Shown: positions 6,545 to 15,464, numbered from the stretch's first letter. The stretch is DNA of 27,771 nt from JBEGTT01 sp041179245 (GCA_041179245.1 JBEGTT010000098.1:1-27771), one strand, 5' to 3'. A program made the numbers and translations. The notes: generated from the letters alone by a model not told the origin.

Positions 6545-7918
6545 TCAAAGCAGCGTCTTCACAACGAACCCGATGAGCGCGCATACGCCAATGACGCGGA
6601 TGACATTGACCTTGAACCGAAACAAGGCAATTGCGGCACCGAGTGCAATGACTGCTGAACCCCACTCGAACGAACTATCGAAGCCCTTCGGCCACAGAAC
6701 GTGATAACCAAAGAACAGGGCTAAGTTCAGAATGACCCCGACTACTGCGGCCGTAATTGCTGTCAGGGGGGCCGTGAACTTTAGGTCGTTATGGGTTGTT
6801 TCGATGAAAGGGCCTCCCATCAGAATAAAGACGAAGGAAGGTAGGAAGGTGAACCAAGTGACCAAGATTGCTGCAACGGCCCCAGCCATAAAAAGACTGC
6901 CAGGGCCAAATATCGCTCGCATTTCAGCACTCAGGTAGCCCCCGACGAAGCCAACAAAGGCGACGACCATGATGAGCGGCCCGGGTGTGGTTTCGCCCAG
7001 TGCCAAGCCATCAATCATTTGTGTCGGTGTCAGCCACCCATAGCCATCGACAGCGCCTTGGTAGACATAGGGTAAAACGGCGTAAGCTCCACCGAAAGTC
7101 AGTAAGGCAGCTTTAGTGAAGAACCAGCCCATCTGCGTTAGCGTGTGGTCCCAGCCATAGATGGCGCTTAGAATCCCCATTGGTACAAGCCACAGCAAGC
7201 CGCCAATGAGCGCCACTTTGAGCAGTTTGCGCCAAACGAATAAAGCATGCGCAGGCGTTGGGGTGTCGTCATCAATGAGTGCTCGACCAAACGACTTATC
7301 GGCTTTGCCGTGCCCGCCACCTACTTTGAACTTGTTTGGCGCTATCCGCCCACCGAAGTAACCGATAGCGGCGGCTGCAACAACAATGGCAGGGAAAGGC
7401 ACGTTGAGCGCGAAGATAGCTACAAACGAAGCTGCGGCGACGGCCCACAACACATTGTTCTTCAGGGCGCGCGAGCCGATGCGGTGGGCAGCCTGAACCA
7501 CGATGGCGGTTACAGCCGGCTTGATTCCATAGAACAAGCCAGCTACCAGCGGCATCTCACCAAAGGCAATATAGACCCATGACAGGCCAATCAGGATGAA
7601 CAGCGACGGCAGGACAAACAGGCCTCCAGCCACGATGCCCCCCCAAGTACGGTGCATCAGCCAACCGATGTAGGTGGCTAGTTGCTGTGCCTCCGGTCCG
7701 GGCAACACCATGCAATAGTTGAGCGCATGCAAGAAGCGTCCTTCGGAAATCCAGCGTCTGCGTTCCACCAATTCTTGATGCATGATGGAAATTTGCCCTG
7801 CCGGGCCGCCAAAGCTGATGAAGCCAAGTTTTAGCCAGAACAAGAAGGCTTGCCAAAAACCGACTTCAGCAGGTGGGTTGTCGATCGTTTCGGGTTTTTC
7901 TGCCAAGGGGGTGTTCAT
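6545..7918 (-). CDS. chrA: ChrA-like CHR-family oxyanion transporter
   Basis: A 457-residue inner-membrane protein of the long-chain CHR family, made of two homologous halves. The N-half has FWLKLGFISFGGPAGQISIM and the PGPEAQQLATYIGW motif; the C-half has FFTKAALLTFGGAYAVLPYV and ETTPGPLIMVVAFVGFVGGY. These paired FGG(P/A) and PGP signatures are diagnostic. Known members export chromate with proton coupling, and chromate resembles sulfate and molybdate. The start at 7918 (ATG) is preferred over a GTG at 7966. It begins 78 bases after nifE on the same strand with no promoter seen, so it probably rides on the nifE promoter. The true substrate is unknown. Confidence 0.88.
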   Translation of the reverse strand: MNTPLAEKPETIDNPPAEVGFWQAFLFWLKLGFISFGGPAGQISIMHQELVERRRWISEGRFLHALNYCMVLPGPEAQQLATYIGWLMHRTWGGIVAGGLFVLPSLFILIGLSWVYIAFGEMPLVAGLFYGIKPAVTAIVVQAAHRIGSRALKNNVLWAVAAASFVAIFALNVPFPAIVVAAAAIGYFGGRIAPNKFKVGGGHGKADKSFGRALIDDDTPTPAHALFVWRKLLKVALIGGLLWLVPMGILSAIYGWDHTLTQMGWFFTKAALLTFGGAYAVLPYVYQGAVDGYGWLTPTQMIDGLALGETTPGPLIMVVAFVGFVGGYLSAEMRAIFGPGSLFMAGAVAAILVTWFTFLPSFVFILMGGPFIETTHNDLKFTAPLTAITAAVVGVILNLALFFGYHVLWPKGFDSSFEWGSAVIALGAAIALFRFKVNVIRVIGVCALIGFVVKTLL

Positions 7919-7996
7919 GATTTTGAAGCCTTCACAAGGTTCTTCCCACTCAATATGTGGGGTCACAAGCTAGGTCATCCCGATTTCTACAAGTAA

Positions 7997-9370
7997 TCAA
8001 ACCGATGCCCACGGCGCAGGTTTTTTGACCGCTTGCCACACCGGACTTTCAATCGAGATGGCGAGTTGTTTTGCAAGTTCACCCATCCCCACGTAACCGG
8101 CGTAACCAAACTCCCGTTCTTGATTGATGTCGAGGAAAGGAATACGCGCTTTTAAGGCGGTGTAAAGGTTGCGCCCCCCGGCAATCAGAATGTCGGCTTG
8201 GTATTCGTGATACGTCGATAACAACGCTTTTGGGCTGCCATCGTCGATCATTTTTGCGTCTTCACCCATCAGCTCACGGATGCGGGCCTTGTCTTCTTCA
8301 GTCGATTTTTTCGTGCCGGTAGCTACCACAACCATCCCCAAGTCTTGCAGGGCGGAAACGATAGACCATGATTTGACACCGCCGGTGTACAGCAAAACGC
8401 GCTTCCCTTTCAGGCGTTGCCGCCAAGGTTCCAGCGCGGCGTTCGATTTGGCTTCTTCGCGCGCAATCACCACTTCGGTGCGTGCAGCTAAATCCGGGTC
8501 GCCAATCATCTTGGCGAAGGAGCGTAGCGCGTGGGACACATCGGCCACGCCGTAGAAGCTGCCTTCAAAGAAGGGAATGCCGAAATTTTCCTGCATCTTG
8601 CGCGCCACATTTAATAAGGCTTTGGCACAAACCACCATCGTGACTTTAGCGCGGTGCATGGTCTGAACGTCGGCAAAGCGTGAATCGCCAGATAAGGTGC
8701 ACAGAATGCGTAAGCCCAGCTCATCAAATAGCGGTGCAACATGCCAGAACTCGCCGGCGATGTTGTATTCCCCAATCAGATTGATGTCGTAGGTGGGCAG
8801 TCCATCGGCGCGGGGGGGGGCAGGTTTAGGCTCAGCGGTGCCGATGACGTACTTGAACATGGCTTCACCGGCTAAGCGGTTGCCGAGATTTTTGGTGCCA
8901 TAAAACCCGGCGGCATCCACTGGCACCACCGGTACACCCCAGCGTTCAGAGGCATCTTTGCAAACTGCTTCCATGTCGTCGCCAATCAATGCGGTGACGC
9001 AAGTGGCGTAGACGAAAACGGCGGCAGGCTGAAAACTGGTGACAGCTTGTTTGATGGCATGGAACAGGCGTTTTTCACCGTTGCCCATGACGACATCGGT
9101 TTCGGAAAGATCAGTGGTCATCCCGGTGCGGTAGAGCTTGGGGCCAGAGGAGCGGGTTCCCCGGTTGTCCCATGAAGACCCCGCGCAGGCAATCGGGCCG
9201 TGGACGATGTGGGCTACGTCCGCGATGGGCAGTAAAGCAATCTGGGCGCCATCAAAAGAGCATCCGCCTGCGGTTGCACCCGGTTTGGGTTTAGCGCAGC
9301 CGGATTTCTCTTTGGTGTTGTGGTCACAGGCCGGTTCGTCAAGGAATGCTTTAATTTCGCTGGTTTTCAT
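7997..9370 (-). CDS. nifE: NifE, NifEN cofactor-assembly scaffold alpha subunit
   Basis: NifE (457 residues) forms the NifEN scaffold with NifN for FeMo-co maturation. The N-terminus carries Cys15 and Cys25 and then GGCSFDGAQIALLPIADVAHIVHGPIACAG, where Cys37 and the cysteine after PIA are the expected cluster ligands. The later YATCVTALIGDD and EGSFYGVADV stretches are family features. The start ATG at 9370 follows a sigma-54 promoter by about 20 bases of leader. A run of eight or more Gs near 8812-8820 does not disturb the reading frame. Its partner nifN is 3.4 kb away instead of adjacent, while a transporter gene takes the usual nifN position. Confidence 0.97.
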   Translation of the reverse strand: MKTSEIKAFLDEPACDHNTKEKSGCAKPKPGATAGGCSFDGAQIALLPIADVAHIVHGPIACAGSSWDNRGTRSSGPKLYRTGMTTDLSETDVVMGNGEKRLFHAIKQAVTSFQPAAVFVYATCVTALIGDDMEAVCKDASERWGVPVVPVDAAGFYGTKNLGNRLAGEAMFKYVIGTAEPKPAPPRADGLPTYDINLIGEYNIAGEFWHVAPLFDELGLRILCTLSGDSRFADVQTMHRAKVTMVVCAKALLNVARKMQENFGIPFFEGSFYGVADVSHALRSFAKMIGDPDLAARTEVVIAREEAKSNAALEPWRQRLKGKRVLLYTGGVKSWSIVSALQDLGMVVVATGTKKSTEEDKARIRELMGEDAKMIDDGSPKALLSTYHEYQADILIAGGRNLYTALKARIPFLDINQEREFGYAGYVGMGELAKQLAISIESPVWQAVKKPAPWASV

Positions 9371-9399
9371 GGCTTGGCTCCAAAGTTTAATAGAGCCTA

Positions 9400-9415
9400 T
9401 GCAAGTCCGGTGCCA
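9400..9415 (-). promoter_or_regulatory. sigma-54 -24/-12 promoter for nifE
   Basis: Minus strand TGGCACCGGACTTGCA, a complete TGGCAC-N5-TTGCA element with correct spacing. The start would be near 9389, about 19 bases before the nifE ATG. Confidence 0.9.
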
Positions 9416-9443
9416 CTGCTAATATCTTGTTTATGAATGAATT

Positions 9444-9471
9444 ATGGATTGTCGTGTTTTCGACAATCCAT
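9444..9471. promoter_or_regulatory. NifA-type site of nifE inside an 11-bp perfect dyad
   Basis: TGTCGTGTTTTCGACA (9450-9465) is a TGT-N10-ACA site of the form TGTCG-N6-CGACA, centred about 50 bases upstream of the nifE promoter. The symmetry extends outward: ATGGATTGTCG and its exact complement CGACAATCCAT are separated by six bases, so this is also a strong potential hairpin. Confidence 0.75.
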
Positions 9472-9482
9472 CTAAATTCACC

Positions 9483-9501
9483 AAAAAAGTGCTTAGAGCA
9501 C
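9483..9501 (-). terminator. Rho-independent terminator of kup, overlapping its stop codon
   Basis: On the minus strand GTGCT-CTA-AGCAC is followed directly by TTTTTT. The stem includes the last two codons and TAA stop of kup (9493-9495). It would isolate the kdpD-kdpE-kup unit from the nifE promoter just downstream. Confidence 0.75.
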
Positions 9502-11385
9502 GACCTGCGAACCAATTTCTACCACGCGATTTGCTGGAATCTTGAAGAAGGCAGTGGCGCTGCTGGCGTTGCGGAACATCGTGACAAAAATCAGTTCGCG
9601 CCAATAGGCCATCTCTGATTTCAGCTTCGGAATCAGGGTTTCCCGACCAAGGAAGAATGAGGTGTCCATCATGTCGATGGTTAGCCCCTGTGGCGTGCAG
9701 TGCATGAGCGCTGCTGGAATATCGGTTTCATCCTTGAAACCATATTGCACCTCTACTTGCGAAAACTGAGCGTTGATGTGTTTGACGATGACCCGTTCTG
9801 ACTCAGGGACGTAAGGCACTTCAATGACTCGCACGCTCAAGATAATCACTTTTTCGTGCAAGGTTTTGTAGTGCTTCAAGCTGTGCAGCATGGCGTGAGG
9901 AACGCTGTCTGGGTTGGGAGTCATAAATACCGCAGCCCCGGGAACCGTACCAACACCACCGTAGGACAGATTACTAATGAAGTCCTTGAGATCCATCGCA
10001 TCTTCAGCCAAGCGATGGCGAAGCAGCTCTCGACCGCGTTTCCAGGTGGTCAGAATGATGAAGATGGCGAGGCCAAAAACCAGCGGGAACCAGCCACCAT
10101 CAGGAATCTTCACCGAGTTGGCCAGGAAAAAACCCGTATCAATCACGATAAACGGCGCAGCACCCAGAAATGCGCGTAGCGGACTCCACTTCCAAAGGCG
10201 GACGGAAACGGCAATGGCCAGAATATTGGTAATCAGCATCGTGCCCGTCACGGCAATGCCGTAAGCGGCTGCGAGATTGGTGGATGACTTGAACTCAATC
10301 ACCAGTGCAATCACCGAAATTAGTAGCAGCCAATTAATCGCTGGCAGGTAAATCTGGCCGATCTCGTCATCCGAGGTGTGTTTGATCGCCAAACGCGGTG
10401 TGTAGCCTAACTGGATGGCTTGTTGGGTAATCGAGAACGCGCCCGAAATAACTGCTTGCGAGGCAATGATGGTGGCGATGGTTGCCAGAATTACCAGAGG
10501 ATAACGGCCCCACTCAGGGGATAGCAGGTAAAAGGGATTTTCGATGGTGCTTGGGTCAGCCAAGAGCAGCGCACCTTGGCCGAAGTAGTTAATGACCAAA
10601 GCGGGCAACACATAGGCTAACCAAGCGTATTGGATTGGCTTAGCGCCAAAATGACCCATATCCGCATAAAGTGCCTCTGCACCGGTGATACACAGGACAA
10701 CCGCGCCGAGCGCAAAGAAGCCCAGCCAAGAGTTTGTGGTTAGAAAGGAAAGTGCATAAAACGGGTTGGCAGCGGCCAATACCGAAGGGTTTTCAAGAAT
10801 CCCGATCACACCGAGTAAAGCCAATACGGCAAACCAAACCACCATAATCGGCCCGAATAGCGCACCAACGCTAGCTGTCCCTTTGCGTTGGAAGATGAAC
10901 AACACCACGAGGACGGCTAAGGTAATCGGAATGATGTAGGGATCAAAGGCTGGCGTAATAATTCCCAAACCTTCAACCGCGGATAACACCGAAATGGCCG
11001 GCGTAATCACGCCATCCCCATAAAACAGCGCTGCGCCAAAAAGTCCTAATGTGATAAGCACCTTTTGTTGCCAAGAGTTTTCTGTGCCTTTTTGCAGGGC
11101 TAGGGTCATCAGGGCGATGATCCCGCCTTCGCCTCGGTTATTGGCCCGCATGATGAAAGAAACATACTTCAAGGTCACGACGATCATCAGCGACCAAAAG
11201 AACAGCGACAAAATTCCCAGCACGTTATCCGGGGTAATCGGCACCGGGTGGTGAGCGCCGCCAAACACTTCCTTGATCGAATACAGCGGGCTAGTGCCGA
11301 TGTCGCCGTAAACAACACCCAAAGCGGCTAGGGTCAGGGTGGCCATGCGTTTTTTGTGGGGAGTGGATTGGGCTGCGGTTTCCAT
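9493..11385 (-). CDS. kup: Kup-family K+ uptake transporter
   Basis: A 630-residue inner-membrane K+/H+ symporter. The N-terminus has LGVVYGDIGTSPLYSIKEVF, the Kup signature, followed by about 12 hydrophobic segments to around residue 450 and a hydrophilic C-terminal cytoplasmic domain. Other family stretches are FYGDGVITPAISVLSAVEG and ITGAEALYADMGHFG. The start ATG at 11385 follows AAGGAC. It lies 10 bases after kdpE in the same direction, forming a kdpD-kdpE-kup unit instead of the usual link of KdpDE to KdpFABC. It ends in a terminator at the stop codon. Confidence 0.95.
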   Translation of the reverse strand: METAAQSTPHKKRMATLTLAALGVVYGDIGTSPLYSIKEVFGGAHHPVPITPDNVLGILSLFFWSLMIVVTLKYVSFIMRANNRGEGGIIALMTLALQKGTENSWQQKVLITLGLFGAALFYGDGVITPAISVLSAVEGLGIITPAFDPYIIPITLAVLVVLFIFQRKGTASVGALFGPIMVVWFAVLALLGVIGILENPSVLAAANPFYALSFLTTNSWLGFFALGAVVLCITGAEALYADMGHFGAKPIQYAWLAYVLPALVINYFGQGALLLADPSTIENPFYLLSPEWGRYPLVILATIATIIASQAVISGAFSITQQAIQLGYTPRLAIKHTSDDEIGQIYLPAINWLLLISVIALVIEFKSSTNLAAAYGIAVTGTMLITNILAIAVSVRLWKWSPLRAFLGAAPFIVIDTGFFLANSVKIPDGGWFPLVFGLAIFIILTTWKRGRELLRHRLAEDAMDLKDFISNLSYGGVGTVPGAAVFMTPNPDSVPHAMLHSLKHYKTLHEKVIILSVRVIEVPYVPESERVIVKHINAQFSQVEVQYGFKDETDIPAALMHCTPQGLTIDMMDTSFFLGRETLIPKLKSEMAYWRELIFVTMFRNASSATAFFKIPANRVVEIGSQVVL

Positions 11386-11395
11386 GGAAGTCCTT

Positions 11396-12088
11396 TTAGG
11401 GCTGAAAGCGATACCCGACGCCGGTTTCGGTCAGGAGGTATTTTGGCTGGGTGGGGTCTTGCTCAAGTTTCTGGCGCAGATGACCCACGTACACGCGCAG
11501 GTAGTGACTGCTTTCGATGTAGGACGGACCCCAGATTTCACGCAATAAACTGCGTTGTGTCAGCACTTTGCCTGGGTGCCCGAGTAAGTTTGAAAGCAGA
11601 CGATATTCGATGGGTGTTAGATGAACGTCAATGCCTGCGCGGATGACGCGTCGGCGCGACAAGTCAACGCTAATGTCACCGAATTCAATCAGCGGGGAAG
11701 CGGTTTCGCCATTACGATTACGTCGCCGAAGCAAGGCTCGAACATGGGCGCGGAGTTCGCCGACGCTAAACGGTTTGGTCAGGTAATCGTCGGCACCGGC
11801 ATCCAGCGCATCAATTTTGTCGTGTTCTTGCGAGCGCGCTGACAAAATCAGAATCGGCACATCCGACCAGCCGCGCACATCACGGATCAGGTCGATTCCG
11901 TTGCCATCCGGTAAGCCCAAATCAAGCACGATTAAATCCGGTTTGCTGGCACCCGCTTGAACCAAGCCATCCGCCATTTTTTCAGCTTCAATCACTTGGC
12001 AACTTTCTTCTTCGAGCGCCATGCGAACAAAACGGCGAATCGGCTTTTCGTCTTCAATCACCAGCACTTTGGCGAGTATTGCGGTCAT
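11396..12088 (-). CDS. kdpE: KdpE-like OmpR-family response regulator
   Basis: A 230-residue regulator with a receiver domain (acidic Glu12-Asp13, phospho-acceptor Asp56 in LIVLDLGLPDGNG, Lys in YLTKPF) and a C-terminal OmpR/PhoB winged helix (LTPIEYRLLSNLLGHPGKVLTQ, then SSHYLRVYVGHLRQKLE, typical of KdpE). Its start overlaps the sensor-kinase stop by four bases (ATGA), so the pair is translationally coupled. In known systems KdpE activates K+ uptake genes; here the obvious target is the co-transcribed kup, possibly by autoregulation. No operator could be identified. Confidence 0.93.
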   Translation of the reverse strand: MTAILAKVLVIEDEKPIRRFVRMALEEESCQVIEAEKMADGLVQAGASKPDLIVLDLGLPDGNGIDLIRDVRGWSDVPILILSARSQEHDKIDALDAGADDYLTKPFSVGELRAHVRALLRRRNRNGETASPLIEFGDISVDLSRRRVIRAGIDVHLTPIEYRLLSNLLGHPGKVLTQRSLLREIWGPSYIESSHYLRVYVGHLRQKLEQDPTQPKYLLTETGVGYRFQP

Positions 12089-13587
12089 GGCGTTTCTTCC
12101 TCAACCTCAACAGTAGGAGGATTTCCTAGCGGTAGGGTGAACGCCACGACGGCACCCCCTTCCGCTTTGTTTTCAGCCGAAATGCAGCCGGCGTGGGCTT
12201 CGACAATCGCTTTGCAAATAGCCAGTCCTAACCCAGTGCCGGGCTTGCTGGATTCGCCAGAGGTGGTTTGCCCGCGCACAAACATCTCAAACAGGTTTTC
12301 AGCGCCTTGTTCGGGAAATCCCGGCCCTTGGTCGCTAACAGTGATCTTCACCGTGTCAGCTTGTGTTATTGCTGCCAAATCAATCGAACTGCTTTCGGGT
12401 GCGTATTTGGCGGCATTTTCCAGCAGGTTGCACAGCACGCGCTCGATCAATACCGCGTCAAATTCCAGCAGCGGGAGATCGGGCGGCAAGCTGACTCGTA
12501 CAGGGTGTTGCGCCAAGGCGTGACCGAGCAATTTGATACTGGCACCAATCACTTCTTCAAGCGGCTGCCATTCTCGGCGCAGGGTAACTTGACCGGCGTT
12601 AAGGCGAGCCATGTCGAGCAAATTACCGACCAAACCCGCTAAGCGTTCCGCTTGTTCGTGAAGGGCTTGCGCGGTTTCCAGTGCCTGTACCGGCAATGGG
12701 GGTTTAATTAGCGATAAGGAGTCGGCTAGCCCAACCATCGCCGTTAGCGGGGTTCTCAAATCATGGGAGAGCGCAGACAGAATGGAGCTGCGTAGCCGTT
12801 CGGTCAGCATACTCATTTCAGTGGATTGGGCCACGTCCACGTAATGCAGGCGTTCCACAGCAACCGCGACCAATGAAGCTAGGGCTTCGAGTAGCGCCAG
12901 AGTGTCTGGTGTGATTTCCTGATTGTCTGGGCCAAAGTCCACCGCCAATACGCCGCGAATTCGCATGGAGGCTTTGAGCGGAACGTATACGGCCGCCAGC
13001 CCCAAGGCTCCCATGCTATCGCTACGCACCAGTTTGCCGCTATCTTGGGCTGTTTTGGCGAGGTGAGGTTCGATCCGAATGGAGCCATGATAGTCACTGA
13101 CTTCTGGCGGCAAAATGGCGACCTTTGCCTGAAACTGGGCTTGGATGAAGTTGCTGGCAAGCTCGATGACTTGGTTTAGGGCGAGGGTTCCGGCGAGTTG
13201 GCGTGCCAATTCATAGAGTGCGCGAGTTCGTTGTTCCCGTTCTTGTGCTTCTTGGGCGCGTTGTTTAAGTCCTGCGGCGAGATGCGCAGTGGTCAGCGCG
13301 GTCACCAGCATGACGGCGAAGGTGACGAGATACTGAATATTGTTAACCGCTAAGGAAAATCGAGGCGGCACAAAGAAAATATCAAACAGTAAAACACTAA
13401 GAACAGAGGCCACAATCGCCGGATTTCGGCCTAGTTTCACTGCAATGACCAACACCGTCAGCAGAAATAGCATGACGATGTTGGCCAAATCCAAATAGCC
13501 CAAAAGGGGTGTGGCGAGCAGGGTGGTAGTGACACAAGCGCCCACGGAAAGTAGGTACTGTGTTGATGCATTAGGCTTCAGTTTCAT
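12085..13587 (-). CDS. kdpD: KdpD-like sensor kinase lacking the N-terminal KdpD/Usp domains
   Basis: A 500-residue histidine kinase matching only the C-terminal part of KdpD (full-length about 890). Residues 10-105 hold four short transmembrane helices (DUF4118 type, including the KdpD-like VLLFDIFFVPPRFS). A GAF-like domain covers about 125-250. The HisKA box LSALSHDLRTPLTAMVG has His275, and the ATPase domain has the N-box LCNLLENAAKYAP and the GTGLGLAI loop. The N-terminal Walker-type KdpD and universal-stress domains, which modulate signalling in Escherichia coli, are absent; nothing upstream in frame restores them before 13717. The catalytic parts look intact, so this is a short form rather than a pseudogene. 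The ATG at 13587 has AGGAGA before it. Confidence 0.9.
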   Translation of the reverse strand: MKLKPNASTQYLLSVGACVTTTLLATPLLGYLDLANIVMLFLLTVLVIAVKLGRNPAIVASVLSVLLFDIFFVPPRFSLAVNNIQYLVTFAVMLVTALTTAHLAAGLKQRAQEAQEREQRTRALYELARQLAGTLALNQVIELASNFIQAQFQAKVAILPPEVSDYHGSIRIEPHLAKTAQDSGKLVRSDSMGALGLAAVYVPLKASMRIRGVLAVDFGPDNQEITPDTLALLEALASLVAVAVERLHYVDVAQSTEMSMLTERLRSSILSALSHDLRTPLTAMVGLADSLSLIKPPLPVQALETAQALHEQAERLAGLVGNLLDMARLNAGQVTLRREWQPLEEVIGASIKLLGHALAQHPVRVSLPPDLPLLEFDAVLIERVLCNLLENAAKYAPESSSIDLAAITQADTVKITVSDQGPGFPEQGAENLFEMFVRGQTTSGESSKPGTGLGLAICKAIVEAHAGCISAENKAEGGAVVAFTLPLGNPPTVEVEEETP

Positions 13588-13716
13588 CTCATGTCTCCTG
13601 TGATGTTGCCAAAATAGGCTACGTCACATGATGTAAAAACAGTGATGATTCTGTTGGTTCTGGCGTAAAAATTCCGTAAAGATTTTGGTTGGTTTTAAGA
13701 GATTCCTAATGGCAGC

Positions 13717-14688
13717 TTAGACAGAATAAGGACGGTGTAACCAGTTACGAACGACCTCAATATCTTTTTCTGGCAGGTAGGCAAAGCCGCCCAAGGCATC
13801 TTCCACTACCGTTTGAGCAACCCAGTGTGGCACGGCTTTGGTGGTGAGCATGTGGAAGTACCATGCCATCGGGTATCCCACGGCTCGGTCAAAGGTCAGC
13901 AGGGCATCACGTAACGCCAGTTCGCGAGTGTCGTTGGTGAAATTAAACTCAGGTGGATCACCATTTAAGACAGCAAAAGGTTGGGCGCGGAAGATGGACT
14001 GTTGGTAGCGGTCTTGGTGTTCACGCATAATCACAATCCAGTGGTTGTAATACTCACTGGCGACGCCGGCACTACTATTTTTCCAATCGGCAAGCATGCG
14101 ATGGATGGGGGCCGGTTCGGCAGATTGAGCCAGCATCCGGTCGAGAAAGGTTCCAACATGGCTAATCCGGCGGAGGGCGTACTGTGCCAAGCTGACCGGC
14201 TGGCCAGTCTGGGCGTGGTCGGGAGCAACCAGCTCTTCGAGTGAAGTCGGAGCATCGTCACCGGCAAATAAAAGATGACTTTTCACTTCTTGAAGGTCTT
14301 CAATTTCCAGTTGCAAGAAATTGTCGGTTCCCTGGCCAGCAGGGGCCACTAGGTAATGCGTTCGGCCCACTAAGCGGGTAGCCCAAAGATCCTGATGGGA
14401 AAAATCATCAGCAAGATGGGTGAAATCACCGTCACGCACTTCTAGTTCATTCTCAGCCCACTGCTCAATATCTGTGGCAAAACGTGAGCCATCTGACTTC
14501 ACGATACCACCTAACCGATACCAACCTCCACGGCATAAAATATAACGAAAATGCCAGTCGGGCAGTTGTTCGTGGAGCGCTTTTGTCAGGGCCGTTGGGC
14601 CGCTTGCTACTGAGGCTTGCGCGCAAACTTCAGTAATGGGTGTCGACAGGCTTTTACAGTATTCCGCCCACGCATTGATTTGGCTCAT
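13717..14688 (-). CDS. Nif-cluster hypothetical protein downstream of the LRV gene
   Basis: A 323-residue soluble protein that I cannot assign to a family. It is tryptophan-rich, with CRGGWYRLGG near residue 55 and HQDLWATRLVGRTHYLVAPAG near 100. The C-terminal half is mostly helical (RRISHVGTFLDRML, then EYYNHWIVIMREHQDRYQQS) and ends RNWLHRPYSV. No signal peptide, membrane helix or cysteine pair is seen. Its start overlaps the LRV stop by four bases (ATGA), so it is translated as part of nifY-small protein-LRV-unknown. It is probably the last gene of the nifH transcript. A nitrogen-fixation role is inferred from coupling only. Confidence 0.8.
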   Translation of the reverse strand: MSQINAWAEYCKSLSTPITEVCAQASVASGPTALTKALHEQLPDWHFRYILCRGGWYRLGGIVKSDGSRFATDIEQWAENELEVRDGDFTHLADDFSHQDLWATRLVGRTHYLVAPAGQGTDNFLQLEIEDLQEVKSHLLFAGDDAPTSLEELVAPDHAQTGQPVSLAQYALRRISHVGTFLDRMLAQSAEPAPIHRMLADWKNSSAGVASEYYNHWIVIMREHQDRYQQSIFRAQPFAVLNGDPPEFNFTNDTRELALRDALLTFDRAVGYPMAWYFHMLTTKAVPHWVAQTVVEDALGGFAYLPEKDIEVVRNWLHRPYSV

Positions 14689-15464
14689 AAGGGTTCCTTG
14701 TCCGGAAAATCGGCTGATAAAGTTTGTAATCTTTCGCGAACTAGTTCACGAACTTCGGGTTCTGGGTCTTTTAGCAAAGGGAGTAAGGCGCTGGGTGATG
14801 CTTGAGCAACGGCCGCTAACCGTACCCACCATTCAGGATCGTCGAGTAGCTTGTCCGCAAGTTCTGGTAGCGCACGTTCAGCGATTCGGGCGCGCACTTC
14901 AGGCTCGGTGTCATTAACCAATAAATGGAGAGCAAAGGCAGGCAAGCGTTGGGCAACGACCTTACGGACCTCACGATCAGGGTCGTGAATGAGCTTGGTC
15001 AGTTTTCCGTGAGGGAGTCGGCGTGCCACGGTGGCTCGAACGAGATAATCCGGGTCGTGGATCAGTGGGAGCAGATGATTTTCCGGAACGCGAGATACGG
15101 CAGCAAGGCGGACGTCTCGGTCTGAGTCTTTGAGCAGGCGAACTAATTCATTAGGAGGTAGTCGGCTGGCAACCACTCTGCGCACCACTTCGTCCCGATC
15201 AAGTGCCAGATTGGTGATGGACTCTAGCGAGGCGTAACGCGCCGCAATAGCGCGCCGCTCCCAAAACAAATCATCAACAAAATTTTCTGCTTCATCAGGG
15301 TTGTTGCTGAAGAAACGATCAATCTGTCTACCGCTATGGGCGCGGACACAACTATCACCCGGCACGCAACGTTGGTGCGTTAAAAAATTGAGGCTGTAGC
15401 AACATCCCGCACACAAACTCGATGAGTCTGTGCTGGTGTCACTGGAAGCAAGCTCATTCTTCAT
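14685..15464 (-). CDS. LRV (leucine-rich repeat variant) protein with N-terminal 4Fe-4S domain
   Basis: A 259-residue protein with the two-part design of the Azotobacter vinelandii LRV protein. A short N-terminal cysteine cluster (Cys18, Cys21, Cys22, Cys33, Cys39; CAGCCYSLNF and GDSC) binds a [4Fe-4S] cluster in the family. About eight helical repeats of roughly 24 residues follow, each like DPDYLVRATVARRLP. The repeats suggest a protein-binding solenoid; the function is unknown even in Azotobacter. I chose the ATG at 15464, which overlaps the previous stop, instead of a TTG at 15482. It sits between two small coupled genes after nifY. Confidence 0.9.
   Translation of the reverse strand: MKNELASSDTSTDSSSLCAGCCYSLNFLTHQRCVPGDSCVRAHSGRQIDRFFSNNPDEAENFVDDLFWERRAIAARYASLESITNLALDRDEVVRRVVASRLPPNELVRLLKDSDRDVRLAAVSRVPENHLLPLIHDPDYLVRATVARRLPHGKLTKLIHDPDREVRKVVAQRLPAFALHLLVNDTEPEVRARIAERALPELADKLLDDPEWWVRLAAVAQASPSALLPLLKDPEPEVRELVRERLQTLSADFPDKEPL

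Noticed and set aside
8812..8820. Run of Gs in nifE as a possible frameshift
   Set aside because: The reading frame continues on both sides with normal NifE sequence and full length.
12085..13587. KdpD-like gene as a truncated pseudogene
   Set aside because: It has its own ribosome site, intact membrane, HisKA and ATPase motifs, and a coupled regulator; a short functional form is more likely.
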